Assembly (NCBI GenBank): GCA_016765495.1
Contig: JAESPV010000095.1
Span: forward strand, 62,001 to 126,000
Length of the DNA stretch: 64,000 bases
Source of the DNA: Desulfocapsa sp.
GTDB lineage: Bacteria; Desulfobacterota; Desulfobulbia; Desulfobulbales; Desulfocapsaceae
Direction: 5' to 3'
Made by a program: the position numbers and the translations under genes. Shown here one piece after another: positions 39,242-50,119 of the stretch. The first letter of the stretch is position 1. Each line of letters starts with the position of its first letter. The notes beneath the pieces are model-generated. The model worked only from the letters and a program-made list of their open reading frames with translations, did no database searches and was not told where the DNA came from.

Positions 39242-40564
39242 TTATAATTCAAGCATTTTTCGATCAAGTATTTCCACTTGACGACGTATCGAAGTATCAT
39301 GCCTGCAACGTTCAGAGACAACTTTTACAGCATGAAGAACTGTTGCATGATTACGATTAAAAGTCTTCCCAATACGTTCAAGAGACTCTTCTGTATACTT
39401 ACGGCCCAGATACATTGCTACCTGACGCGGGAAAGCTATTACCTTCTTTCTCGAGCGGGATTGTAAATCTTTATAACTGACATTGAACTCTCGACTGATC
39501 ATCTCACCTATCAGTTCCGTGGTCAGATTTCTGGGAAGCCCAATAACATCAGCCACAATTTCCCGCACCATATCCATATCCACGGGTCCGCCAAGAAGCG
39601 AAGCTCTGGCACTGAGTGAAAGAAGTGTGGACTCTATGCGACGCACATCACCCTGAACTTGCTGACTTATATAGGAAATTGCATTTTCAGAAAGATCAAG
39701 CCCGCCCTTGGCAGCCTTATGTTCTACAATGCGATACCTGGTTGCCAGGTCTGGCGCCTGAATGGTGGTAGTAAGTCCTGCACTCATGCGCGATTGCAAT
39801 TCATTATCGATTCCTTTGAGATCACGTAGAGGAGTGTTTGCGGTGAGAATTACCCTTTTTCCACTTTTAATAAGTGAATCCAACAGTTCATTTAATTCTT
39901 CCTGGGTTTTTTTCTTCCCCTTCAAAGCGTGGATATCTTCAACGAGCAGAAAATCGCACTGATCATGAAAAGATGTTTTGAACTGATCCATGGTTTTATT
40001 TTGAATACAACGTACCATCTCAGAAGAATATTGCTGTGCTGTCATATAACGGAGCCTGGTCGACGGTGACCCTGCAAGAAGGGTATGGGCTACTGCATGA
40101 GTCAGATGACTTTTGCCAAGTCCGCTGGAACTGTTAATATAGAGACAAGGTCCCACTGTGTCTTCACCTTTAACCATGGACTTACAGGCAGACTGAGCTA
40201 AGAAATTAGATTCACCAAGCATAAAAGCATCAAAGGTGTAACGGGGATGAAGAGAACGAACAATAGATCTTTTTTCAGGGATATGTGGCAAACGAAGCTG
40301 ACCCTTTGGTTGTGCAACGGGAAGTATGGGAGCTTCTTTGTCACAAAGCATTACCGTACAGGAAGAAGTACTGAGATCAGTCACTATTTCCTGAATAGTT
40401 GCAAGATGATTCCGATCAAGGTGTGCCCGGTAAAATCGATCGGGACAACCAAGTTGAATCTGACCACCATCGGAAGCGATGCATTCAAGAGGGTCGATCC
40501 AAAGGTTAAAAACTGCCTCTCCAAGACGATCCTTCAATACTGCTTTTGCCTGTTCCCACACCAT
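39242..40564 (-). CDS. dnaA: DnaA-family replication initiator protein (divergent)
   Basis: WEQAKAVLKDRLGEAVFNLWIDPL domain I, YINSSSGLGKSHLTHAVAH Walker A, FLLVEDIHAL, C-terminal NRNHATVLHAVK. Confidence 0.88.
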   Translation of the reverse strand: MVWEQAKAVLKDRLGEAVFNLWIDPLECIASDGGQIQLGCPDRFYRAHLDRNHLATIQEIVTDLSTSSCTVMLCDKEAPILPVAQPKGQLRLPHIPEKRSIVRSLHPRYTFDAFMLGESNFLAQSACKSMVKGEDTVGPCLYINSSSGLGKSHLTHAVAHTLLAGSPSTRLRYMTAQQYSSEMVRCIQNKTMDQFKTSFHDQCDFLLVEDIHALKGKKKTQEELNELLDSLIKSGKRVILTANTPLRDLKGIDNELQSRMSAGLTTTIQAPDLATRYRIVEHKAAKGGLDLSENAISYISQQVQGDVRRIESTLLSLSARASLLGGPVDMDMVREIVADVIGLPRNLTTELIGEMISREFNVSYKDLQSRSRKKVIAFPRQVAMYLGRKYTEESLERIGKTFNRNHATVLHAVKVVSERCRHDTSIRRQVEILDRKMLEL

Positions 40565-41248
40565 ATCTATTCCTTAACTCACATTTTTAAACAACGAAAA
40601 TACGTCATAGTCGCCGATTATACGGTTTTAACCACGTCTACAACATATATATGCTTCTCGAAAGTGCTCATTTGAAAAGAAGAAACAACGTTCATTTCTT
40701 CTGGATTTGACGGGATACGGAGGTGGGATTCACCGCCGCAACTCATGCAGGGGAATTAACTCTATTTTCGTTTTTTGGTCAAAGCCGATTTTGACATATT
40801 TTCCTATCAGTACCACATATTATCACACCATATCTGAATCGCCCAACAGGTGCGGGATTACAGGAAAATCCTTTTCAAAACCCTTTATCCATGGGACAAA
40901 CAGAGGTCACTCACCAATCCTCTGTTATCTTCATATCTTAGTCTATATCAGGGAGAGTTATTAACAAAATCACCTTTTTCTTTAACTATGAATTACTCAA
41001 TTTATCTAGATATTATGAGACATATCTAAATATATCTGCGACACAAAGTAAATGACTGCGCTATATCAAGGAGTACGCTGAGTTAGAGAAGATTTCTTTT
41101 TTTATTTTTTTTTACCATATCCTAAACATCATTTAACAACCCAATTCCTCCTAAAAAAAAGAAGGCTTCAGCGAACAAAGCATCCATATTTTGAATACTA
41201 TTGTTGGGAGATATGGTCAAAACTTAGGATAAAGGGTATGCTTTAGCC

Positions 41249-41995
41249 ATGAGGACATTGAAAGAAAAACTGGACGAAGTTGTCACAGCCAGCCTGGACA
41301 TATTATTTCCACCGTCCTGTCCTTTCTGTAAAAAAATGACAAAACCCGCTGAGAGATTCCTTTGCGGAGAATGTTTCTCCCAACTGAAATTTATAACAAC
41401 ACCTTACTGCACATGTTGTGGCCGGGTATTTGCTGGCAGTGAAGAAAATCATCTCTGCGGAGACTGCCTGAAATCATCCTGGGCTTTTGATACGGCCCGC
41501 TCACTTTTTTCCTATGAGAAAATCATCGCAGGTTTAATTCACAAGCTCAAATATTCTGGAAAAACAACGGGTCTTGAGACTTTTCGGTGGTTAAGCGAAC
41601 AAAGTAATTTGTTGCAGGATTTTGACGTCCCTGATTTCATTCTTCCTGTTCCCTTACACAGAAACCGTTTGCGGCACAGGGGATTCAATCAGGCTCTGGT
41701 ACTGGCAAAGTCCATTTTTCCCGGTGACAGAAAAAAGATCCGGCATGACCTCCTCACTCGTCAGGCAAACACCCCCACCCAAACCGGATTAAGTGGTATT
41801 GAACGGCGAAAAAATTTGAAACATGCCTTTGTCATTGAAAAACCAGCCGAAGTGAAAGGAAGGAAGATACTTCTTTTGGATGATGTTTTTACCACAGGAG
41901 CGACCGTGCAGGAATGTGCGAAAGCACTTAAATTCGCAGGAACTACCAGGGTAGATGTCTTAACGATCGGCCGAGCAGATAAAATCTTTTTATAA
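41249..41995 (+). CDS. comF: ComF family amidophosphoribosyltransferase-like protein
   Basis: Zn-binding CxxC pairs, VPLHRNRLRHRGFNQA, ILLLDDVFTTGATVQECAKAL. Confidence 0.92.
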   Translation: MRTLKEKLDEVVTASLDILFPPSCPFCKKMTKPAERFLCGECFSQLKFITTPYCTCCGRVFAGSEENHLCGDCLKSSWAFDTARSLFSYEKIIAGLIHKLKYSGKTTGLETFRWLSEQSNLLQDFDVPDFILPVPLHRNRLRHRGFNQALVLAKSIFPGDRKKIRHDLLTRQANTPTQTGLSGIERRKNLKHAFVIEKPAEVKGRKILLLDDVFTTGATVQECAKALKFAGTTRVDVLTIGRADKIFL

Positions 41996-42334
41996 CAGCT
42001 ACTGCTTAGCCCTTCCACCTTGATAGTTCAAACCATCAGCAGGTTAGTCACAGTTTGGTAACAGGAACCGCACAAATGATCGCCCGTACCAGCACTTCCC
42101 ACTTCGCGATTACATGCGGGATACCAGAGAGATTCTCTAAATGGTAGATTTTGGAGGCAATTTTTTTCCAACCTGCCAGTAGCAAAAAGATGATTTTTCC
42201 AATAGTTCGTGCTAGAGTAACAAATTAAATGATCAACACAAAAACAGGTAGTCCACAGGGAAGGCACGAACACTGACAAACAGTAAGCAGGCAAGCTAAC
42301 CACCTTATTTATACAAACATTAAACCACCACACA

Positions 42335-43486
42335 GTGACACAAGGAAAATTTTCTTCAAAAAAACTTGTAGGCATCCTTATTGGCGGCTCCGGACTTATT
42401 GGAGGTACGATTGCCCATTATTTTAAGACCAAAACTCCAGACACAATAGAAGTACGCGCTCCCAGCAGTAAGAAACTCTCCATCAGAAGTGCCGTTGACA
42501 TCAAAGACTACCTCAGACGTTTACAACCTGATTTTGTAATCAACACTGCCATTGCAAGTATTGGTGCAGATTCCCAACTTGCACTTGAAGTAAATTATAT
42601 CGGAGCCCTGAACCTTGCCAGGGCGTGCGCTGGTCTCAAGATTCCTTATATCCATGTCAGTTCTGCCGCCACCTTACCAAACGGCGAGAATCTAACTGAA
42701 GAAGACACTCTGTCCATCGACCCCAAGCTGAACAATTATGCAAAATCAAAGCTTATGGCCGAGAAGACCCTTGAGCACATGCACAAAACAGCAGGCCTCG
42801 ATTACACCATTATTCGGTTAGCCATTGTGTACGGTGAACATGACCACAAAACTCAAGGTTTCCATCGTCTTTTCTTCGCCATTGCCGATGAGTCCATGCC
42901 TGTTATGTTTACCAAAAAAAACGTCATGCACTCCTATTCCAATGCCAACAAATTTCCCTATTTTATTCATCATATTCTTTATAACCGTGAGGAATTCAGT
43001 GGTGAAACATATCACTTTGTCGACAAGTATCCCGTTACACTTGCAGATCTCATCCTCACCCTGCGTTCCTACCTTGAATTAAAAACTCCTAGAGAGATAT
43101 ACATTCCGTATTCAATGGCGATAATAGGTAAAAAAGCACTGGAAGTACTCCTTAGAGGACTCTCCCGCCTCGGGATTCATGGCGGCCTTCCTGCTGAACT
43201 TATGTTTCTGGAAAGTTTCTACAAAACCCAGTCGTTATCTGCTGAGAAACTGTACAATTCGAGCTTTGTTGATCCCTATCCCGCAGAAACTATTTACACT
43301 AAACTGCCTGATCTGGTTGTCTACTACCTCAACCACTGGACACATGAAAATATGATATCGACCTTTAACGAGGAAGTTCTGGGCCCAGACACCATGTCGT
43401 ATGATTTTGAAGAGTCCCCGGCAGAATTGCTGGAAAGCGTTCACCTTGATTCCACAACTCCATTCACAGATATTGCTGACTCTTAG
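42335..43486 (+). CDS. NAD-dependent epimerase/dehydratase (extended SDR)
   Basis: GILIGGSGLIGGTIAHYF, HVSSAATLPNGE, YAKSKLMAEKTL. Confidence 0.85.
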   Translation: MTQGKFSSKKLVGILIGGSGLIGGTIAHYFKTKTPDTIEVRAPSSKKLSIRSAVDIKDYLRRLQPDFVINTAIASIGADSQLALEVNYIGALNLARACAGLKIPYIHVSSAATLPNGENLTEEDTLSIDPKLNNYAKSKLMAEKTLEHMHKTAGLDYTIIRLAIVYGEHDHKTQGFHRLFFAIADESMPVMFTKKNVMHSYSNANKFPYFIHHILYNREEFSGETYHFVDKYPVTLADLILTLRSYLELKTPREIYIPYSMAIIGKKALEVLLRGLSRLGIHGGLPAELMFLESFYKTQSLSAEKLYNSSFVDPYPAETIYTKLPDLVVYYLNHWTHENMISTFNEEVLGPDTMSYDFEESPAELLESVHLDSTTPFTDIADS

Positions 43487-43686
43487 GATGCCTTCTTAAA
43501 CAAAACCTCTTTTTTCAATATAACTATGTACTCTTTGCAAAATCCACCAAACATGGCATAGTACAAAATTATTTTAAAATATTGTTTTGCTTTACTCCGG
43601 TTGAGCTACACCTTAAAACAGTATTAAGCACTGGCAGTATCTGAAGACTGAACAAATCTTTTCCTTTTAGAGAAACAGGATACCAC

Positions 43687-46386
43687 ATGGATCATTACAA
43701 AACAGTCAGCCCACTTCCCGGAATTATCAAACAGAAATACAGACCAAACGGTGTACTACTGGCTCTTATTGTTTCTATTTGTCTCATTTTCCCCGGATTT
43801 GCCTCAGCTATTGAACAAAATACGACATACCTTCCACTTAAAATCAACAGCCCGTCAGACCAGAGTAGAATAACAGAACTTGCTGACAAGGCCCTCAGCA
43901 GTGCTCTGCTCCCCACTTCATTTTCCATGATGGCTCGGTCAGAAGCCGAAACTCTTCTTAATTATTCGGGCACCTGGCCGCCAACACCGACGGATCTGCA
44001 AAAGATAGCTGCAGCCACGGGTCTTGATTACGTTGCCGCAGGAAGCCTCACTATGATAGGTGAACAGATCAGTATTGACTACAAAGTTTTTGATCTTCTG
44101 TCCCCTTCCACACCAAAGTATTATTACCGGCATGGAGATTCCATTGAAAACCTGACCGGTACCCTCACTGAAGTAATAAGAGATGTCATTGCTTATACCG
44201 AACGTAATTCCATAATTTCCACCATTGGTCCACGCGGTAATGTGCGTATCGACTCCGGTGCCATTTCCCGAAAGATTAAGAGTAAAGCAGGTGACTTCTA
44301 CAATCCGGCGTCTCTCAGGGAAGACTTGAAAGCTGTTTTTACAATGGGTTATTTTGAAGACGTTCGTATTGAAGTGGAAGAAAGTGAAAAGGGAAAAATT
44401 GTCACCTTTGAAATAACAGAAAAACCCATCATCAGAAGTGTGGAATACACAGGGCTCGATGCCCTCCCGGAAGAGGACGTGTCAGAAGTTGTGAACCTCG
44501 GAACAAATACCATCTTAAATCCAAATAAAGTTAATAATGGTGTTGAAGCAATCAAGGCTTTGTACAAATCCAAGGGGTATTACAACACCACTGTAACGGC
44601 TCAAATCAGCTACCCGGACAAAGGATATGCTGAGCTGCGTTATATTGTGGAAGAAGGCGATAAAATCTATATCAAAGAAATCAAGTTTATCGGAAATAAA
44701 ACTTTTGCAGGCGATGAGCTTGAGGACATAATCGAATCAAGCGAAAAAAACTGGCTTTCCTGGCTCACCGATGGTGGGCTGATGAAACAACAGATGCTGA
44801 CTCAGGATGTTGCACGACTTGGTTCTTTTTATAACAATCAAGGCTTTTTAGACGCAAAAATTGGAGAACCCAAAGTCGATCAGGATAAGGAGTGGCTCTA
44901 TATCACTTTTACCATAGAGGAAGGGCCTCGTTATCGTGTTGGAACTGTAACTTTTTCCGGTGATCTGCTTGAAGACGAACAGGTGCTGCGGAGTTTTATT
45001 TCCATCCAAAACGAAAAATTTATTAATCGTCAGGTACTGCGCGAGGATGTTTTAAAATTAACAGATTTTTACTCTGAAAACGGGTTTGCCTTTGCCGATG
45101 TTCGCCCCAGAACTAAAAAATCAGCCACCGGTACACGAGTTGACATTGATATTAATATCAACAAGGGTGAACTGGTATACATCCAACGTATTGTCACCAA
45201 AGGAAATAGCAGAACCCGGGATAATGTCATTCGACGTGAGCTGAACATTGCAGAAGGCGGAATTTTTGATTCAAAAGCACTTCGAACCAGTACCCAGCGC
45301 CTGCAGCGCCTGGGGTTTTTTGAAGAAGTCAATATTGTTCCAGAACCTGCTCTTGACCCGTCAAAGATGAATATAACCGTACAGGTTAAAGAGAAGTCCA
45401 CCGGACAATTCAGCATAGGCGCAGGATACAGCTCTGTCGACTCCTTTATGGTCATGGGTGAGATATCTGAGAACAACTTCCTTGGCCGCGGTGACAGACT
45501 TTCCCTTGCTGCCAATCTCAGCGGTACTTCAAATCGTTTCAATCTTGGATATACCGATCCTCACTATCGAGATTCTCAGCTTTCTGTCGGTGCTGACTTA
45601 TTCAACTGGTTTCGCGAGTTCGAGGACTATGACAAAGACTCCAAAGGTGGCGCCCTGCGATTTGGCTATCCTGTATTTGAAAAATGGCGTGGATATGGAA
45701 GCTATAGTTATACCGACACGGAACTTTCCAATGTTTCCGAAAACGCCTCTCAGATCATTATCGATTCCATGGATATTCGTATCACAAGTGCTGTGAAGTT
45801 TGGAATGGTACGTGATACCCGTGATCGTAGAAGTGGTGCAAGCAGAGGTTCTGAAAACTCTATCACAGTTAAATACGCCGGTGGTCCGTTAGATGGAGAT
45901 GCGGAGTTCACAAGACTCGAGGCCTTTTCCAGCTGGTATTTTCCTTTGCCGTGGACCACTGTCTTCCACTTTAAAGCCGCAGCTGGTCAAGTCTGGGAAA
46001 ATGAACCGGGTAAGCTGCCCGTCTATGAACGCTTTAACCTGGGCGGCATTAACACCATCCGAGGTTTTGAATATGGCAGAGCAAGCCCCATTGACCCTGT
46101 AACCGGTGATCGTATTGGTGGTGACAAGATGTGGTATACAAATATTGAATATATCTTCCCTCTTTTTGCGGAAGCCGGGATTCGCGGTGTGCTCTTTTTT
46201 GACGCTGGGAAGGCTTATGCCAGTGAAGAGGAGTGGAATCTTGATAGCCACAATAAAGCAGCAGGCTTAGAACTTCGATGGCTCTCTCCCATGGGTCCTT
46301 TGCGCCTGGTATGGGGGCACAACCTCGACCCTACGGATGATGAAGATACAACTGTCTGGGATTTCTCTATTGGTGGATCGTTTTAG
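43687..46386 (+). CDS. bamA: Outer membrane assembly factor BamA with N-terminal extension
   Basis: POTRA repeats, FNLGGINTIRGFEYGRASP, C-terminal WDFSIGGSF. Confidence 0.93.
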   Translation: MDHYKTVSPLPGIIKQKYRPNGVLLALIVSICLIFPGFASAIEQNTTYLPLKINSPSDQSRITELADKALSSALLPTSFSMMARSEAETLLNYSGTWPPTPTDLQKIAAATGLDYVAAGSLTMIGEQISIDYKVFDLLSPSTPKYYYRHGDSIENLTGTLTEVIRDVIAYTERNSIISTIGPRGNVRIDSGAISRKIKSKAGDFYNPASLREDLKAVFTMGYFEDVRIEVEESEKGKIVTFEITEKPIIRSVEYTGLDALPEEDVSEVVNLGTNTILNPNKVNNGVEAIKALYKSKGYYNTTVTAQISYPDKGYAELRYIVEEGDKIYIKEIKFIGNKTFAGDELEDIIESSEKNWLSWLTDGGLMKQQMLTQDVARLGSFYNNQGFLDAKIGEPKVDQDKEWLYITFTIEEGPRYRVGTVTFSGDLLEDEQVLRSFISIQNEKFINRQVLREDVLKLTDFYSENGFAFADVRPRTKKSATGTRVDIDININKGELVYIQRIVTKGNSRTRDNVIRRELNIAEGGIFDSKALRTSTQRLQRLGFFEEVNIVPEPALDPSKMNITVQVKEKSTGQFSIGAGYSSVDSFMVMGEISENNFLGRGDRLSLAANLSGTSNRFNLGYTDPHYRDSQLSVGADLFNWFREFEDYDKDSKGGALRFGYPVFEKWRGYGSYSYTDTELSNVSENASQIIIDSMDIRITSAVKFGMVRDTRDRRSGASRGSENSITVKYAGGPLDGDAEFTRLEAFSSWYFPLPWTTVFHFKAAAGQVWENEPGKLPVYERFNLGGINTIRGFEYGRASPIDPVTGDRIGGDKMWYTNIEYIFPLFAEAGIRGVLFFDAGKAYASEEEWNLDSHNKAAGLELRWLSPMGPLRLVWGHNLDPTDDEDTTVWDFSIGGSF

Positions 46387-46506
46387 TTCCTTCCTCCATA
46401 AAATCCTTGCTTCCACCAGTGTTAGAGCCTTAAAACGTACACTAAATAAATTCTCGGATCTGCCTTTCTTGGAAGTTCCCTGATAACCCCACAATTTTAT
46501 ATTCTA

Positions 46507-46543
46507 CCGGCTGTATGCTCTCCATGCAGCCGGCACTTTTTTT
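46507..46543 (+). terminator. Rho-independent terminator downstream of bamA
   Basis: CCGGCTGTATG ctct CCATGCAGCCGG CACTTTTTTT. Confidence 0.8.
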
Positions 46544-46548
46544 AACCC

Positions 46549-49500
46549 ATGCCTACTCCATTTTCCACTAGCCACATTCCAGCTGGCACACATAATCGTT
46601 TATCTGCACTTCGAGGCAGCGCAAAAAGTCTTCTGGCAGCACTGCAGGCCGAATCTCAACCCTGCTGCTGTGTTGTTCCCGATGAAGATATGGTGCCTCA
46701 GGTTGAGGAGGATTTAAAACTCTTCACTTCACTTCCAGTCCTCACCTACCCCGGTTACGAAATTCCACCCTATACTCCACTGTCACCCGATCAGCTCACA
46801 ACAGCAGCCAGACTTTCCACTCTGTACAGACTTCATGAAAGCAGCAACTCATTTGTGCTTGTGGTCTCGGCAGAAGCTCTGATGCGGCGAACACTTCCAG
46901 GAGAGGTGCTCTTTAATCATGCTGAACTTTTGTTGTCCGGTGAAGAGTGTGACCGTGATGATTTGTTGGAAAAATTACAGGATCTTGGTTACGAACAGGT
47001 CAATCTGGTGCAAAGAGTTGGGGACTATTCAGTTCGAGGTGGAATACTGGATATCTATCCGCCTGCTTTTCTCACCGGCAAAACTCTTCATAACACGCCT
47101 TTACGTCTTGATTTTTTTGGTGACACCATTGAGTCCCTGAGAGGATTTAATCCCATCAGTCAACGCTCCATTACAGATATCGATGAAGCCGTTATTCTCC
47201 CGGCAAGTGATATTTGTTACCCTGATATTGCTTCGACAGAAATGAAACAACTTCTGGCAGCCTTTGACAAATCCGCCTTACAGTACGGCTGGGACAAAGA
47301 TGAAAGTTTGAGAATCCGTTCCCGGATTGCAGCAGGCCAGCGCTTTGCCGGAATGGAATTTTTTCTGCCCATATTCTATCCCGGTATTGAGCAGACCAAT
47401 ACTCTTTACGATTTCCTCCCTGGAGATACCTGCCTGATCCACTTTGCACCTGAAATGGAAGAACAGGCCCGTGACATGGTGCAGGAACGAATTGTAACAA
47501 ATTTTGCAGAAGCACAAAGCACAGGGACTCCTGCACTTGAGCCGACACAGATATTTCTCCCGGCCGCCGAAACAAAAAAACGCATGGCATCTTTTGCCCG
47601 GATTCTCTGCACAGCCTTTACCGAGACGGAACAAATACATGCGCTTGCTGCAAACAACCATCAGGTTTTAAAACAGGAAATCAGCCTGCAGCGCAAAGAA
47701 CGGGGACTGATCCCTCCGCTCTCTGATCACATTCACACCTGGCAAAACTCTGGTGAACCGGTCATTCTCTGCTGCAGATCCCTTCGACAAACGAAGACTC
47801 TTGCGGAACTCCTTGAAAAACATCAACACCAAATAGAGATCCTTGAAAGTCCCATACAGGTAAGCAGCCTTCCGCAATTATTTGATCCTGATATTCTCTA
47901 CCTCTGTGACCAGCCGCTGAGTTCCGGGTTTTCTCTCGGCAGCCCTGCTATCCATTTCCTTTCCGAGAGCGAACTCTTCGGAGAAATGCGCATTGGCAAC
48001 AAAAAACAGCAACAGGAACAGCTCGGTGAACCCATCCGGTTTTCAGAACTCCACGATGGTGATATCGTTGTCCACAGTGACCACGGACTTGCCCGCTATC
48101 TGGGTATTGTAACCCTCACCCTGCAGGGCGTGATCAATGACTATATGCTTCTTGAATACCGTGATGGGGACAAACTCTACCTTCCCGTGGATCGGCTCAA
48201 CCTTATCAGCCGCTACGAAGGGCTCTCCGACAGAGAACCGCGTATAGATAAACTTGGTAGTGCGTCATGGCGTGCCACCAAAGCAAAAGTCAAAGAAGAG
48301 GTCTGGAAGGTTGCAGAGGAACTCCTCAAAATATACGCCAGGCGCGAACTGCGCGAAGGAAGACGCTTTTCAATGCCTGGGGAACTGTACCACGAGCTTG
48401 AAGAATCCTTTCCCTATGACGAAACCATCGGCCAGAGTAAAGCCATCACCGATGTCATAGAGGATCTCACCTCAGACAAACCAATGGATCGGCTCGTATG
48501 TGGAGATGTTGGCTACGGTAAAACAGAAATTGCCATTCGTGCCGCATTCAAGGTTGTGGAAGATGGACTTCAGGTGGCAATTTTAGTCCCGACAACAGTC
48601 CTTGCAGAACAGCATTTAAAAACATTTAAAGAACGAATGGAGGGCTTTCCGGTAAACGTTGAGTGCATCAACCGCTTTCGCAGTCAAGCGCAGCAAAAAC
48701 AGATTGTAAGTGACCTTGGCAGCGGCAAAATAGATATCATCATCGGAACCCATCGCCTACTCTCCAAAGACATCAAATACCGGGAACTTGGCCTGTTAAT
48801 CATAGATGAAGAGCACCGCTTTGGAGTCAGCCATAAAGAAAAGATCAAAAAGATCAAAGCGGAAGTGGATATTCTCACCCTCACCGCCACCCCCATTCCA
48901 AGAACCCTGCAGATGTCACTGCTTTCCATTCGTGATCTCTCGGTTATCTCAAGCCCACCCGAACACAGAAGACCTGTTAAAACCTTTGTTGCACGTTACG
49001 ATGACCTGGTTATAAAAGAAGCAATACTCAAAGAAATGCGTCGTGGCGGACAGGTATTTTTTGTCCATAACAGGGTAAAATCAATTTACAAAATGGCCGC
49101 AACTGTTCAAGGACTCACACCTGAAGCAAGAGTTGCTGTGGCCCATGGGCAAATGAGCGGTAAGGAGCTCGAAGGAATCATGGTTCGGTTTGTAAACCGT
49201 GAAATCGATGTTCTTATCGCCACCACCATCATTGAATCGGGGCTTGACATTCCGTCCGCAAATACCATCATCATCAACCGGGCCGATGCCTTAGGGCTTG
49301 CCGGAATCTATCAACTCCGGGGACGGGTTGGCAGATCTTCAGCCCAGGCCTTTGCCTATCTGCTGGTTCCCTCACTGGATACCCTAAGCAAAAATTCCAG
49401 GGATCGACTGCGGGCATTAATGGAATGTAATGAACTGGGCGGAGGCTTTAAACTTGCCATGAGTGATCTGCAGATCCGAGGTGGCGGCAACCTTCTCGGG

Positions 49501-50094
49501 GTCTCTCAATCCGGTCATATTGCTGCAATCGGCTATGAGCTGTACCTTGATCTCCTGCAAAAAACTGTTGCTGACATGAAGGCTCGCGCAGCTGCCGGCG
49601 TAGATGAGAACCTGCCGATGGATCTTCCTGAAACTGAAATTAATCTGCAGATTTCAGCGTATATCCCGGAACATTATATCCCGGATATCAGCCAGCGCTA
49701 TATTGCTTATCGTCGAATATCTGCACTTTCAACAGCAACACCTGCAATATATGATGATCTGTTGGATGAACTTGGCGATCGCTACGGAACAATCCCTGAA
49801 GAAACCCACAATCTCTTTAAAATTGTTGCGTTTAAAAAAGAACTGGCAGAGCTGGGAGTGCATAAACTTGAGAAAGGCAAGGATTCTTTTGTGTTCTCCT
49901 TTACAGATACTACTCCACTTGACCCGGCACTTCTCCTTGCGTATCTGCAAACGACAAGTAAAAAAAGGAAGGCAACTCCAAGTCGGCTTACCCCCGATGG
50001 ACGCCTTATTGTCCCTGGCCGCATTGATTCACCGAAGGATATGTTTACTGTCCTGCAAAAAATATTAACCGAACTTAAGAACTTAACCCAATAA
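46549..50094 (+). CDS. mfd: Transcription-repair coupling factor
   Basis: DIVVHSDHGLARYLGI, VCGDVGYGKTEIAIRAAFK, DEEHRFGV, QLRGRVGRS. Confidence 0.97.
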   Translation: MPTPFSTSHIPAGTHNRLSALRGSAKSLLAALQAESQPCCCVVPDEDMVPQVEEDLKLFTSLPVLTYPGYEIPPYTPLSPDQLTTAARLSTLYRLHESSNSFVLVVSAEALMRRTLPGEVLFNHAELLLSGEECDRDDLLEKLQDLGYEQVNLVQRVGDYSVRGGILDIYPPAFLTGKTLHNTPLRLDFFGDTIESLRGFNPISQRSITDIDEAVILPASDICYPDIASTEMKQLLAAFDKSALQYGWDKDESLRIRSRIAAGQRFAGMEFFLPIFYPGIEQTNTLYDFLPGDTCLIHFAPEMEEQARDMVQERIVTNFAEAQSTGTPALEPTQIFLPAAETKKRMASFARILCTAFTETEQIHALAANNHQVLKQEISLQRKERGLIPPLSDHIHTWQNSGEPVILCCRSLRQTKTLAELLEKHQHQIEILESPIQVSSLPQLFDPDILYLCDQPLSSGFSLGSPAIHFLSESELFGEMRIGNKKQQQEQLGEPIRFSELHDGDIVVHSDHGLARYLGIVTLTLQGVINDYMLLEYRDGDKLYLPVDRLNLISRYEGLSDREPRIDKLGSASWRATKAKVKEEVWKVAEELLKIYARRELREGRRFSMPGELYHELEESFPYDETIGQSKAITDVIEDLTSDKPMDRLVCGDVGYGKTEIAIRAAFKVVEDGLQVAILVPTTVLAEQHLKTFKERMEGFPVNVECINRFRSQAQQKQIVSDLGSGKIDIIIGTHRLLSKDIKYRELGLLIIDEEHRFGVSHKEKIKKIKAEVDILTLTATPIPRTLQMSLLSIRDLSVISSPPEHRRPVKTFVARYDDLVIKEAILKEMRRGGQVFFVHNRVKSIYKMAATVQGLTPEARVAVAHGQMSGKELEGIMVRFVNREIDVLIATTIIESGLDIPSANTIIINRADALGLAGIYQLRGRVGRSSAQAFAYLLVPSLDTLSKNSRDRLRALMECNELGGGFKLAMSDLQIRGGGNLLGVSQSGHIAAIGYELYLDLLQKTVADMKARAAAGVDENLPMDLPETEINLQISAYIPEHYIPDISQRYIAYRRISALSTATPAIYDDLLDELGDRYGTIPEETHNLFKIVAFKKELAELGVHKLEKGKDSFVFSFTDTTPLDPALLLAYLQTTSKKRKATPSRLTPDGRLIVPGRIDSPKDMFTVLQKILTELKNLTQ

Positions 50095-50119
50095 AAAATA
50101 AAAACAGTGTGGGAATTTC

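Noticed and set aside
40565-41248. Possible oriC upstream of the dnaA-family gene
   Set aside because: The region is AT-rich, but I find no clear TTATNCACA DnaA boxes and no dnaN/rpmH neighbours.
42001-42334. Possible mobile-element remnant with GGTTAG/CTAACC ends
   Set aside because: The pairing is only 6 bp over ~270 bp, which is expected by chance.
42028-42375. Minus-strand 115-aa ORF
   Set aside because: Low-complexity, Cys/Trp-rich translation with no recognisable family; overlaps the next gene's start and looks like noncoding DNA.
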